Counted from the stretch's first letter, positions 1 through 7,667 are shown. The stretch is DNA of 26,035 bases from CAZGTQ01 sp964528575 (GCA_964528575.1 CAZGTQ010000388.1:1-26035); one strand, 5' to 3'. Notes: generated by a model from the letters alone, not told the origin. A program made the numbers and translations.

Positions 1-496
1 AGAGCGTGCGCTCGCCGCGCGCGAGGCGGACCTCGTTCGCGAGCTCCGCGACGCGCCCGTCGTCGAGCCGGTAGCGCACGCGCCACCACCACTGCTCGCC
101 GACGACCTCGACGCGCATCGCGCCCTCGGCCGGCAGCGCGAGCAGCTCGGGCATCGCCGACAGCCCGAACACGAGCAGCACGAGCAGCGTGACGGTCGGG
201 AACACCGCTCCGCCGCCGACGATGAGCCAGCGCGCGGCGCGTTCCTTGTCCCGGGCCGCGCCGCCGCGGATCGCATAGATGCTGAGCGCGACCATCGCCG
301 CCCAGATCACGACCGCGCCGCCGCCCATCCACCAGAAGAGCTCCGCGATCCGCTCGGCATCGCGCCCGGCGGGAGCGAGCGCCGATTGCTCCCCTGCGCA
401 CCCCGCAAGCGCCCCCATGGCGACGAACCCCGCCGCGCGACGCGCGCGAAGGCCATTCCGTGACCGTCCAGCCGCTGCGGGAGGGGGAGCGCCCAT
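1..496 (-). CDS. coxB: Cytochrome c oxidase subunit II, N-terminal part (cut by window edge)
   Basis: Subunit II carries the CuA centre that accepts electrons from cytochrome c in the haem-copper oxidase of the respiratory chain. Only about the first 165 residues lie in the window. They show a basic n-region, a hydrophobic stretch and a lipobox LAGC (Cys33), so the protein is probably a lipoprotein. Two transmembrane helices follow (about 56-76 and 90-114). The start of the periplasmic cupredoxin domain has the family hallmark VVGEQWWWRVRY (131-142) and ELANEVRLARGE. The CuA ligands lie beyond the edge. I chose ATG 496 because it supplies the complete signal peptide; ATG 418 would begin inside it. 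No clear Shine-Dalgarno sequence is seen. The unknown membrane protein at 577-1185 lies just upstream on the same strand, 80 nt away. Family assignment is firm and the exact start is less so. Confidence 0.86.
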   Translation of the reverse strand, partial: MGAPPPAAAGRSRNGLRARRAAGFVAMGALAGCAGEQSALAPAGRDAERIAELFWWMGGGAVVIWAAMVALSIYAIRGGAARDKERAARWLIVGGGAVFPTVTLLVLLVFGLSAMPELLALPAEGAMRVEVVGEQWWWRVRYRLDDGRVAELANEVRLARGERTL

Positions 497-576
497 CGGA
501 CGGCGGCTCGCGTGGCAAGAATCGCGCCGAGCGCGTCGGGGCCGCCGCGCCGCGTCCGCAGCAGAGCGTCGGAGCG

Positions 577-1185
577 TTACTGTCCGCCGGCGGCGAGCAT
601 GCCCAGCGCCGTCAGGCGCTCGGCAAGCTCGGCGATCTCGGGATACTCGTCCGGCGGGTATTCGACCAGCTTGATCTCGATCAACCCGTTGGCGCGGTTG
701 GTGTCCATCACCGTCGTCGCGGGATGCGGCGTGCGGTCGTGGTAGTCGCTGATGGGCACCGGCTCCGCCGGATCGTGGAAGAAGAGCTCGTACTCGCCCG
801 CGGCCACGCGCTCCTTCTGCGCCGCCTTCTTGCGCTGCTGCAGCTCCGCCGACACGCGTGCCCTTTCGAGATCGAGCTCCTCGCGCGACAGCTGCGCGTA
901 CTCGGCCGCCCAGTCCAGGGGCTCGGCCGGAGCGGGCGGCTCCTCGGGCTCGCGAGGATCGGCCGTCTCGGCCGGGTCCGGCGACTGGGCGTCGACGAGC
1001 GCGTCCTCACGCGCGGACGCGTCGGGGACGAGCGCAGCCGCGTCCGCGGGCTCCTCGTCCTGGGCGGGGTGCTCGACCTGGGCGGCTCGCGGCTCGAGCG
1101 GCTCGGTCTCCCGCGTCGCGCGGAAGAGGACGTACGCCACGGCGAGCAGCACGACGACGAGCAGCGCGGCCAAGGTCGGCTTCAT
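577..1185 (-). CDS. Membrane-anchored protein with acidic Pro/Ala linker, function unknown
   Basis: This is a 202-residue protein I do not recognise. It starts MKPTLAALLVVVLLAVAYVLF, a single uncleaved transmembrane helix or signal anchor. Residues about 25-115 form a low-complexity linker rich in Glu, Asp, Pro and Ala. A charged, probably coiled-coil segment follows (SREELDLERARVSAELQQRK), then a compact C-terminal part with HDPAEPVPISDYHDRTPH and a final acidic helix. The topology suggests a C-terminal domain held away from the membrane. It lies 80 nt upstream of coxB on the same strand, so a shared transcript and a role at the cell envelope or in oxidase assembly are possible, but this is context only. 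The opposite-strand frames covering this region have no recognisable domains. The start at ATG 1185 has no obvious Shine-Dalgarno sequence. Confidence 0.72.
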   Translation of the reverse strand: MKPTLAALLVVVLLAVAYVLFRATRETEPLEPRAAQVEHPAQDEEPADAAALVPDASAREDALVDAQSPDPAETADPREPEEPPAPAEPLDWAAEYAQLSREELDLERARVSAELQQRKKAAQKERVAAGEYELFFHDPAEPVPISDYHDRTPHPATTVMDTNRANGLIEIKLVEYPPDEYPEIAELAERLTALGMLAAGGQ

Positions 1186-1228
1186 CGTTCATTCGGCGCG
1201 GCCGGAGACCGCGCGATGCGGTCGGGCG

Positions 1229-1304
1229 TGGTGGGCCACACTGGACTTGAACCAGTAACTTCCACGCTGTGAACATGGCACTCTGCCAATTGAGTTAGTG
1301 GCCC
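1229..1304 (-). tRNA. tRNA-Val (anticodon CAC)
   Basis: Read on the minus strand, the sequence folds into a full cloverleaf. The acceptor stem is GGGCCAC/GTGGCCC, the D stem ACTC/GAGT, and the anticodon stem CCATG/CGTGG with one wobble pair. The seven-base loop is TTCACAG, giving anticodon CAC. The T arm is ACTGG-TTCAAGT-CCAGT. Discriminator A is followed by an encoded CCA (1231-1229). The CAC anticodon reads the valine codon GUG, which is common in these GC-rich genes. The gene sits between the ECF sigma factor and the membrane-anchored protein on the same strand, with no protein gene overlapping it. Confidence 0.95.
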
Positions 1305-1382
1305 AGCGAGGGGGAGCGACTCTAGCAGCTCGGCGGCGGTTGGCAAGCTCGGCGTGCAGAGGCGGCGGGGCCGGCGGCGGGG

Positions 1383-2207
1383 CTACGGGTGCGGGTCGAG
1401 CTGGCGGCGCGTGATCTCGCGCAGCTTCGCTTCGGCGCGGCGCAGGAGCATGCGGACCGCGTCCTCGGAGCGGCCGCCCATGCGCTCGCCCGCGTCGCGC
1501 AGCGAGAGGCCCTCGAAGAAGACGAGCGTGATCGCCGTGCGGTGCTCGCCCGAGAGCTGGGCGAGCGCGCGGCGCAAGATGCCGAACGCCTCGGTCCGCT
1601 CGACTTGCGTCGTGATCGAGAGATCCTGCGCGGGCGGCTCGTAGCGCGGCCCCGCGTCGCCCGCGTTCGCGGGCGAGTCCTCGATGTTGCGCTCCTTGGA
1701 AACGTCGCGCTTGCCGGCGGCGTAGAATTCCGCCTTGTCGCGGATCTTGTTCTGCAGGATCTTCACGAGCCAGCGCATGAGCGAGCCCTCGCCCTGCCAC
1801 TGGTAGCGCGTGAAGTCCCGCGTCGCCTCGCGGAACGTCGTCTGCGCGAGGTCGTCCGCGGACTCCTTCAGGCGCAGCCTCGGGCCGAGCCGCTTGCGCG
1901 CCTGCTCGACCATGTAGCCGTGGTAGCGCGAGAACAGCCGGTTGAGCGCCTCGACGTCGCCGCCTTGGGCGCGCGTCACGAGCGCGAGGGTCTCCGGGTC
2001 GCGGAAACCGTGCGGGAGCTCGAAGACCGGCTCGCCGTCCTCGTCCTCGAGGTCGGCGAACGGATCGAGCTCCTCCGCCCGGCCCTCGGCCCGCCCCGGC
2101 GCGGCCAGCCCGGGCTCGGCCGGGACCGGCTCCGCTCCGGACGCACCGGAGGCGGCCCGCTGCTCGTCGCCGGGCTCCTCGTCGTCGGGTCGGGGTCGGT
2201 TGGTCAT
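1383..2207 (-). CDS. ECF-type RNA polymerase sigma factor
   Basis: A 274-residue sigma-70 family protein that should direct RNA polymerase to a specific set of promoters. Residues 1-70 are a Glu/Asp/Pro-rich extension not found in short ECF sigmas. Region 2 spans about 72-150, with SADDLAQTTFREATRDF and the -10 recognition helix around WQGEGSLMRWLVKILQNKIRD. Region 4 spans about 205-265, with LSGEHRTAITLVFFEGLS and a helix-turn-helix before DAVRMLLRRAEAKL. The two are joined by a polar linker (150-200). The architecture matches ECF groups expanded in planctomycetes. No anti-sigma factor gene adjoins it, so control may act through the N-terminal extension or a distant partner. A possible -10 element (TACTGT) lies in the upstream gap on the minus strand. 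Target genes cannot be read from the window. Confidence 0.9.
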   Translation of the reverse strand: MTNRPRPDDEEPGDEQRAASGASGAEPVPAEPGLAAPGRAEGRAEELDPFADLEDEDGEPVFELPHGFRDPETLALVTRAQGGDVEALNRLFSRYHGYMVEQARKRLGPRLRLKESADDLAQTTFREATRDFTRYQWQGEGSLMRWLVKILQNKIRDKAEFYAAGKRDVSKERNIEDSPANAGDAGPRYEPPAQDLSITTQVERTEAFGILRRALAQLSGEHRTAITLVFFEGLSLRDAGERMGGRSEDAVRMLLRRAEAKLREITRRQLDPHP

Positions 2208-2281
2208 GGGGAGGTGCGTGACGGCGCGGTGGCTACGGGGCGGCTCTCCCCACAGTAAACGCTATCCCACCCGCGGACGTT

Positions 2282-2323
2282 GGAGCGGAGCTCCGGGCTG
2301 CCGCGTAGAAGCGCGTGGAGCCC
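2282..2323 (-). terminator. Hairpin pair downstream of ligA, possible terminator
   Basis: Two adjacent inverted repeats lie in the 139-bp gap downstream of ligA: GGAGC-GGA-GCTCC (2282-2294) and an interrupted hairpin, GGGCT..CGCG-TAGAAG-CGCG..AGCCC (2295-2323). Their position 24 bp beyond the ligA stop fits transcript termination, but there is no T-tract and such hairpins are frequent in DNA this GC-rich. They could equally belong to the leader region of the sigma factor gene. Confidence 0.3.
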
Positions 2324-2346
2324 CTACCGAAGCGGGCCCCGGCCCA

Positions 2347-4479
2347 TTACGTCCCTGCGGCCCCGATTTTCAAGAACGCCTCCTCGTCGAGCACCTCGAT
2401 GCCCAGCTCCTCGGCCTTCTTGCGCTTGCTGCCGGGCTTGTCGCCCACGACGAGGTAGTCGGTCTTCGCGCTCACGCCCGATACCACCTGGCCCCCCAGG
2501 ACCTCGATCCGGCGCTTCGCCTCGGCCCGCGACATCGTCTCGAGCGTCCCGGTGATGCAGAGCCGCTTCCCCGCGAAGGGTCCGCCGCCGCCGCTCGAGG
2601 GGTCGGGTTCGAGAATCGTCACGGGGACGTCGAGCAGACGCTGGACGAAGGCGCGGTTCGCGTCGCTCCGAAACCAGGTCGCGATCTCGCGCGCCATCTC
2701 CGGCCCGATGCCCTCCAGCCCCTGCAGATCCTCCTCGCTCGCCTCCGCGAGCTCGTCCGGGCTCGCGAAGTGCCGCGCGAGCAGACGCGCGGTCGCGCCG
2801 CCGACCTCGGGGATGCCGAGCGCGACGAGAAAGCGCTCGAACGGCACTCCGCGGCGCTGCTCGAGCTGCGCGAACAGGTTGTCGACGCTCTTCTCGCCCC
2901 AACGCTCGAGCCCGAGCAGGTCCTCGCGGCGCAGGTGGAACACGTCCGCGGGGATGCGGATCAGGCCCGCGTCGACGAGCCGCTCGATCAGCTTCTTGCC
3001 GATGCGGTCGATCTCGAACGCGCCGCGGCCCGCGAGCAGCTCGACGCGCCCGACGAGCTGGGGCTTGCACGCCAGGCCGTTGGGGCACAGCCAGTAGCGA
3101 CCGTGCTCGAGCGTCTGCGTGCCGCACGCCGGGCAGCGCTCGGGCATGACGAGCTCCTCGCGCCAGCCCCAGGTCACGCCCGGCCGCACGTTCGGGGTCT
3201 CGCCCGCGCCGGCGCCATCCGCCTCGAGCAGCTCCTCGGGGAGCCCCTCGCGCCAGCCCTTGGGCGCGCGTCCCTGCGCCGGCTTCGAGACGCCCATGAT
3301 CTGCGGGATCACGTCGCCCGCGCGCTTGAGGAAGACGCGGTCGCCGACGTGCAGCCCCAGGCCTTGGACGTGCGTCGCGTTGTGCAACGTCGTGTGCCGC
3401 ACGACGACGCCGCCGACCTCGACCGGGTCGACGTGCGCGCGCGGCGTGAGCCGGCCGTTCGTGCCGACTTGCACCTCGATCGCGCGCAGCGTGCTCGTCG
3501 CCTCGATCGCGGCGAACTTGTGCGCGTACTGCCAGCGCATCGCGCGCGCCGTCTGGCCGAGCCGCTCGCGCAGGTCGAGCCGGTCGAGCTTCGCGACGAT
3601 GCCGTCGACGTCGAACGGGATCTCGAACCGCCGCGCCTCCATCCGGTCGTGGTACTCGATGCACGCGCGGATCCCCGTCACGACCTCGCCGTAGCCCGAG
3701 TCGGGCAGGCCCCAGTCGCGCAGCGCCTGGAACTGGTCGGCGTGCGTCTCGAACGTCGCGCCGACGCACAGCGGCGCGCCCCACGTGTGGAGCTCGAGCG
3801 GGTAGCGCGCGACCTCGGCCGGGTCCTTGCGCCGCAGCGCGCCCGAGGTCGCGTTGCGCGGGTTCATCAGGAGCGGCAGGCCGCGCTCCTCGCGCTCCTT
3901 GTTCAGCTTCGCGAACGTCTCGCGCGCGATCAGCACCTCGCCGCGCACCTCGAGCCGCCGCGGCACGGGCCGCTTCTCGTCGGTCAGCCGCAGCGGGAGG
4001 TTGCGCACCGTGCGCAGGTTGCTCGTCACGAGCTCCCCCACCGCGCCGTCGCCGCGCGTGACGCCGCGCACGAACAGTCCGTCCTCGTAGAGCAACGATG
4101 CGCTGACGCCGTCGAACTTCGGCTCGACCGCCCACGCGAGCTCGTCGCCGCTCTCGAGCTTGAGGTAGCGCAGGACGCCCTCCTCGAAGTCGAGCACCTC
4201 TTGCTCGTCGAAGAGGCTGTCGATCGACAGCATCGCCACCTCGTGCGCGACCTTCTCGAAGGACTCGCCCTCCTCGAGCGGCGCGCCGACGCGCTGCGTC
4301 GGGCTGTCGGGCACGACGAGCTCGGGGTGCGCCGTCTCGAGCTCGACGAGCTGGCGGTACAGCGCGTCGTACTCCGCGTCGGCGATCTCCGCCCGGCTCT
4401 CGATGTAGTAGAGCCGGTCGTGGTGGCGGATCTGCGCGCGCAGATCCAAGGCGCGGCGACGGACGTCCTGCGAGGCCAT
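2347..4479 (-). CDS. ligA: NAD-dependent DNA ligase LigA
   Basis: LigA seals nicks in duplex DNA during replication and repair, using NAD+ to form a ligase-AMP intermediate. The 710-residue protein has the complete domain order. The N-terminal Ia NMN-binding region contains YY and ADAEYDALYRQL. The adenylation domain has the catalytic Lys in KFDG (Lys121) and the nucleotidyltransferase motifs RGEVL and FDVDGIVAKLD. An OB fold follows. A four-Cys zinc finger uses Cys449, 452, 465 and 471. HhH repeats span about 485-600, including GIPEVGGATA and LEGIGPEMA. A C-terminal BRCT domain (about 634-705) ends the protein. About 30 extra residues (400-445, Gly/Ala/Glu-rich) separate the OB fold from the zinc finger compared with E. 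coli LigA. I start at ATG 4479, where homology begins; the frame stays open far upstream only because GC-rich DNA has few stops. It begins 8 nt after the cytidine deaminase stop, so the two are probably cotranscribed. Confidence 0.97.
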   Translation of the reverse strand: MASQDVRRRALDLRAQIRHHDRLYYIESRAEIADAEYDALYRQLVELETAHPELVVPDSPTQRVGAPLEEGESFEKVAHEVAMLSIDSLFDEQEVLDFEEGVLRYLKLESGDELAWAVEPKFDGVSASLLYEDGLFVRGVTRGDGAVGELVTSNLRTVRNLPLRLTDEKRPVPRRLEVRGEVLIARETFAKLNKEREERGLPLLMNPRNATSGALRRKDPAEVARYPLELHTWGAPLCVGATFETHADQFQALRDWGLPDSGYGEVVTGIRACIEYHDRMEARRFEIPFDVDGIVAKLDRLDLRERLGQTARAMRWQYAHKFAAIEATSTLRAIEVQVGTNGRLTPRAHVDPVEVGGVVVRHTTLHNATHVQGLGLHVGDRVFLKRAGDVIPQIMGVSKPAQGRAPKGWREGLPEELLEADGAGAGETPNVRPGVTWGWREELVMPERCPACGTQTLEHGRYWLCPNGLACKPQLVGRVELLAGRGAFEIDRIGKKLIERLVDAGLIRIPADVFHLRREDLLGLERWGEKSVDNLFAQLEQRRGVPFERFLVALGIPEVGGATARLLARHFASPDELAEASEEDLQGLEGIGPEMAREIATWFRSDANRAFVQRLLDVPVTILEPDPSSGGGGPFAGKRLCITGTLETMSRAEAKRRIEVLGGQVVSGVSAKTDYLVVGDKPGSKRKKAEELGIEVLDEEAFLKIGAAGT

Positions 4480-4487
4480 CGGCGAGC

Positions 4488-4958
4488 TCACGCGGGGCGG
4501 GGACCGCCCGGCAGCACGTCCTCGGGCGCGAACGCGAGCGGCAGGAGCTCGGCGAGCGAGGTCTCGACCCGGCCGCCGCCCGCGCCGACGCACAGCACCG
4601 CGAGATCGGGCGCGAGCTCGCTGAGCATCTGCCGGCACGCTCCGCACGGCATCAGGGGCGCGGGCCGGTCGGACCAGACCGCGATCGCCTCGAACGAGCG
4701 CGCGCCGCACGAGACCGCGCGGACGAGCGCGCTGCGCTCGGCACAGATCGTCAGCCCGTAGCTCGCGTTCTCGACGTTGCAGCCCGCGTACACGGTCCCG
4801 TCGGACGCGAGCAGCGCCGCCCCGACGTGCACGCCCGAGTAGCGGCAGTACGCGGCGCCGGCCGCCTCGCGCGCCACGCGCGCGAGGCGCTCCCAGCGCT
4901 CGTCCGAATGGTCCTCCGGCCGCTCCTCCGAATGCGTTCCGTCGCCTACGCCCGTCAT
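4488..4958 (-). CDS. cdd: Cytidine deaminase
   Basis: A zinc enzyme that deaminates cytidine and deoxycytidine to uridine and deoxyuridine in pyrimidine salvage. From ATG 4958 it has 156 residues, close to the usual length of the small tetrameric form. Key motifs are CNVENASYGLTICAERSA, with zinc ligand Cys72 and catalytic Glu74, and PCGACRQ, with zinc ligands Cys105 and Cys108. The N-terminal substrate-loop region AYCRYSGVHVGAALL is also typical. An upstream in-frame ATG at 5021 would add 21 residues with no family similarity, and neither start has a good Shine-Dalgarno sequence. The gene lies directly upstream of ligA on the same strand. The first 20 residues are Asp/Glu-rich and not conserved in the family. 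Confidence 0.93.
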   Translation of the reverse strand: MTGVGDGTHSEERPEDHSDERWERLARVAREAAGAAYCRYSGVHVGAALLASDGTVYAGCNVENASYGLTICAERSALVRAVSCGARSFEAIAVWSDRPAPLMPCGACRQMLSELAPDLAVLCVGAGGGRVETSLAELLPLAFAPEDVLPGGPRPA

Positions 4959-5036
4959 CGCGCGCGGATTGTCCGTACGGCGGCCCGCACCCGTCAACCG
5001 CGGCGACTCGACCAGACCCATCGACCCGGCGCTGGC

Positions 5037-5462
5037 TCATCCCGCGAGCGCGTGCCCGTCGCGCGCGGCGTCGGCCGTCTCGTACCCCAGGTACGGGACG
5101 ACGAGCCGCAGCACGCGCGTGCCCGTCAGCGGGTCCTCGCGCTCCTCGGTCTGGAGTTGCGCGACGACGAGCCGGCCCTCGAGGTCGCTCGGCTCGAGCT
5201 CGAGCGGGCCGCTCGTGTCGAACCCGAGCTTGTCGAGCACGAACTTGACGCGGCGCGTGCCGCGCTCGCTCCACGCGAGCCCGTCCCATGCGGCCGTCCG
5301 TCCGGCGTAGTCGCCCTCGGCGACCTCGAGCCGCATCGCCCAGCGCGGCGAGCCGTCGCGGTTCTCGCCCTCGCGGACCTCGGCGACCCGGCACAGATAC
5401 GTCCCCTCGGGGATCGACACGTAGTTCTCCACGTCTTCCACTTCGCTGAAATCGAACTGCAT
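5037..5462 (-). CDS. DUF669-like protein, possible OB-fold/DNA-binding
   Basis: A 141-residue soluble protein. The pattern SIPEGTYLCRVAEVREGENRDGSPRWAMRLEV followed by an acidic GDYAGR segment resembles DUF669 proteins. Those are mostly phage-encoded, lie beside recombination genes and are thought to bind single-stranded DNA, with a beta-rich fold. The C-terminal half (FVLDKLGFDTSGPLELEPSDLEGRLV) also fits that family's layout. I start at ATG 5462 (MQFDFSEVEDVENYV), where the similarity begins; an alternative GTG at 5552 would add 30 basic residues of low complexity and overlap the end of the upstream gene. Here it sits between a CPBP protease gene and cytidine deaminase, with no phage gene nearby, so it may be a domesticated chromosomal version. 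The family match is from memory of sequence patterns and is moderate. Confidence 0.7.
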   Translation of the reverse strand: MQFDFSEVEDVENYVSIPEGTYLCRVAEVREGENRDGSPRWAMRLEVAEGDYAGRTAAWDGLAWSERGTRRVKFVLDKLGFDTSGPLELEPSDLEGRLVVAQLQTEEREDPLTGTRVLRLVVPYLGYETADAARDGHALAG

Positions 5463-5552
5463 GCGCGCGTCGAGCCGCCGGCCACCCGGACACCGTGTCC
5501 GGACGCGGGCTCGCCTCGCGGGGTGGACCGCCGGCGGCGCGCACGGTTTCAC

Positions 5553-6461
5553 TCACGATGTGGAAATCGTCGCCGATTTCGTCGCGCTCGTCGGCCGCGG
5601 CGGCCGCGGCGCGCGCCGCAGGAGCACGAGTCCCACGACGAGGCTCGCCGCCGCGAGCACGTGCACCGCGGCGACGACCGGCTCCGCGTAGACGCTGGCC
5701 GGCGCGTCGGCGCCGTAGCGGAGCGCGATCAGCATCGACACGAAGTTGTTGAGCGCGTGTGCAGCGATCGCGATGCGGATCGAGCCGTGGCGCCACGCGA
5801 GAAAGCCGAGCCACGCTCCGAGCACCGCGGCGAACGGCGATTGCATCGGATCGAAGTGGACCAGGCCGAACGTGACGGCGGGGATCGCGATCGCGGCCGC
5901 CGGCGCGAGGACATCCTGCAGGCGCCGCTGCACGTACCCGCGGAAGAACAGCTCCTCGCACACGCCCGGCGCGACGCTGAGGAGCACGATCGCGAGCCAC
6001 GGGTTCGCCGCGGCGGCGTGCAGGATCAACTCCAGGCTGGGGCCCGGCTCGAGGCCCGTCCGCTCGAGGAGCCACACCATCGGCGGCGTGAACGCGAGCG
6101 AGCCGAACGTGAGCGCCGCCGCGACGCCGAGCGGGAGCCGCCCCGGGCCCAGGCCCAGCCGCTCGACGAACGGCACGCTGGACAGCTTGCCCGCGACGAA
6201 TGCGCCGGCGAACAGGACCGCCTGCAACGAGAGCACGACGACGGCGAAGCCGCCTGGCGTCACCAGGACGCGCCTCGTCCACGCGTCCGTGTCGAACTTT
6301 GGATCGCCCAGATCGGGGAGCCCGACTCCGGACACGACGCCCGCGAGGAGCGCCCCCACCACGCCGGCCGCCAGAACGGCCGGGAACACCAAGATCAGCG
6401 CGACGATCGGCGTCCACAGCCGCCGGGGTCGCTCGCCTTCGCGCGCGCTCTCCACGCTCAT
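5553..6461 (-). CDS. CPBP family intramembrane metalloprotease
   Basis: A 302-residue membrane protein of the CPBP (CAAX protease and bacteriocin-processing, Abi/Rce1-like) family. It shows seven or eight hydrophobic segments. The three family motifs are EELFFRG (Glu169, Glu170, Arg174), FGLVHF (Phe198, His202) and HALNN (His235, Asn239). These would form the intramembrane active site. Bacterial members cleave membrane or secreted peptides; the substrate here is unknown. The start codon overlaps the stop of the dipeptidase gene (ATGA at 6458-6461), so the two are translationally coupled and probably one operon. The C-terminus ends in a Pro/Arg/Ser-rich cytosolic tail. Confidence 0.9.
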   Translation of the reverse strand: MSVESAREGERPRRLWTPIVALILVFPAVLAAGVVGALLAGVVSGVGLPDLGDPKFDTDAWTRRVLVTPGGFAVVVLSLQAVLFAGAFVAGKLSSVPFVERLGLGPGRLPLGVAAALTFGSLAFTPPMVWLLERTGLEPGPSLELILHAAAANPWLAIVLLSVAPGVCEELFFRGYVQRRLQDVLAPAAAIAIPAVTFGLVHFDPMQSPFAAVLGAWLGFLAWRHGSIRIAIAAHALNNFVSMLIALRYGADAPASVYAEPVVAAVHVLAAASLVVGLVLLRRAPRPPRPTSATKSATISTS

Positions 6462-7648
6462 CGCGCGCCTCCGTGCGACGCGACGGTCCGCGCGTCGTGC
6501 GCCAGCGTGCCCGGGCCGGTGACCGCCGCGAAGACGCGCTCCATGTTCCCGCCGAGCACCTTGCGCACGTCGTCCTCCGCGCAGCCGTGCGCGAGCAGCA
6601 TGTCCGCGAGCCGGCCGTAGCACGACGCGTCCTCGAGGCCGGCGGGCGCGCGCTGGATGCCGTCGTAGTCCGAGCCGATGCCGACGTGGTCGATGCCCGC
6701 GACGTCGATCGCGTGGAGCACGTGGTCGAGCACGCGCGACGCGCGCAACGGCTCGGCCGCGCGCTGCATGTGCTCCGACTGCAGCAGGAACGTGTCGGTC
6801 GCGTTGCGCCCCGCGATGCGGCGGTAGGCGTCGTCGTCGCGCACGCGCTGCTCCTCGGCGCGCGCCCGCGCGTCGAGGAACCCGGGGTGGAAGACGACGC
6901 CGACGACGCCGCCCGCCGCCGCGAGCGCGCGCAACTGCGCGTCGTCGAGGTTGCGCGGGTGGTCGTGCAGCGCCTTGCAGCCGGAGTGGCTGGCGATCGG
7001 CGGCCGGCTCGTCGTCTCGAGCGCGTCGTAGAACGAGCGCTCGCCCGCGTGCGAGAGGTCGACGACGATGCCGAGCCGGTTCATCTCGCGCACGACGTCG
7101 CGGCCGAACGCGGAGAGCCCCGCGGGTACGTCGGGTCCCGCGCCGTCCTGGCACGAGCGGATCCAGCGCAGGTGGTTGTTCCACACGAGCGTCATCACGC
7201 GCACGCCGCGCTCGAAGAAGCAGCGCAGCTCGTCGAGGCTCTCCTCGATCGAGTGGCCGCCCTCGATGCCCGCGATCGCGGCGATGCGGCCCTGCGCGCG
7301 CGCTTCGTCGAGCTCGCGGCCGTTCGTGGCGAGGCGCACCTGGTCCGAGCGCTGCGCCGCGAGCGCGTGGACCGCGTCGAGCAGCGCGTGCGTGCGCTCG
7401 GCGCCGCCCGTGCCGTCGGCACGCATGTAGGACGTGCCGTCGGCACGCATGGAGGACGGATCGACCCAACAGACGAGCACGACGGCGCCGAGCCCGCCCT
7501 CGCGCCCGCGCACGAGGTCGAGCTGGCCGCGGCCGCGCTCGCCCAGGTCGTGGCCCAGATCGAGCGCGCGCTGGATCGAGTCGACGTGCGCATCGAAGAC
7601 GGGGAGCTCGGCGACGAGCGCGCGCGCGTGCGCGGAGATTTTCGGCAT
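6458..7648 (-). CDS. Membrane dipeptidase (peptidase family M19)
   Basis: A 396-residue dinuclear zinc dipeptidase of the renal dipeptidase family, which hydrolyses dipeptides and often accepts D-amino acids at the C-terminal position. Expected metal and active-site residues are present: His21 and Asp23 (DAHVD), bridging Glu129 (GIEGGHS), His200 (VDLSH), His221 (SHSG) and Asp327 (IGSDYDG). No signal peptide is seen, so it is probably cytoplasmic, with a role in peptide turnover or cell-wall recycling. Residues 66-81 are an in-frame duplication of eight residues (MRADGTS plus one), encoded by a palindromic 24-bp tandem repeat. The start codon lies only 25 bp from the divergent start of the scramblase-like gene. 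The downstream CPBP gene overlaps by ATGA. Confidence 0.93.
   Translation of the reverse strand: MPKISAHARALVAELPVFDAHVDSIQRALDLGHDLGERGRGQLDLVRGREGGLGAVVLVCWVDPSSMRADGTSYMRADGTGGAERTHALLDAVHALAAQRSDQVRLATNGRELDEARAQGRIAAIAGIEGGHSIEESLDELRCFFERGVRVMTLVWNNHLRWIRSCQDGAGPDVPAGLSAFGRDVVREMNRLGIVVDLSHAGERSFYDALETTSRPPIASHSGCKALHDHPRNLDDAQLRALAAAGGVVGVVFHPGFLDARARAEEQRVRDDDAYRRIAGRNATDTFLLQSEHMQRAAEPLRASRVLDHVLHAIDVAGIDHVGIGSDYDGIQRAPAGLEDASCYGRLADMLLAHGCAEDDVRKVLGGNMERVFAAVTGPGTLAHDARTVASHGGAR
7409..7456. repeat. 24-bp tandem duplication with palindromic core
   Basis: Two 24-bp copies (7409-7432 and 7433-7456) differ at one base. Each begins with CGTGCCGTCGGCACG, a 7-bp inverted repeat around a single central base. 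The duplication lies inside the dipeptidase gene and keeps its frame, giving two consecutive eight-residue units at protein positions 66-81. It looks like a recent slippage or small insertion. Confidence 0.85.
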
Positions 7649-7661
7649 CGTGGCGTCCGTG

Positions 7662-7667
7662 TAGGCT
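7662..7667 (+). promoter_or_regulatory. Putative -10 box (TAGGCT), 6 nt before start codon
   Basis: TAGGCT fits the TANNNT -10 pattern and ends 6 nt before ATG 7674, so transcription would begin at or next to the start codon. The -35 region is poor (TTTTCG-like). Because only 25 bp separate the two divergent start codons, the promoter must lie very close to, or inside, one of the genes. The call rests on pattern and spacing only. Confidence 0.35.

Noticed and set aside
1942..4761. Plus-strand frame of 939 codons
   Set aside because: It lies opposite ligA and the sigma factor, has no domain, and is the complement-strand shadow typical of GC-rich genes.
5463..5552. GTG 5552 as start of the DUF669-like gene
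   Set aside because: It adds 30 Arg/Pro-rich residues with no family similarity; ATG 5462 matches the conserved start.
2347..6417. One minus-strand frame of 1356 codons containing LigA
   Set aside because: Only the part from ATG 4479 has LigA similarity. The upstream part overlaps cdd, the DUF669-like gene and CPBP in another phase and reads as Arg/Gly/Ala low complexity.
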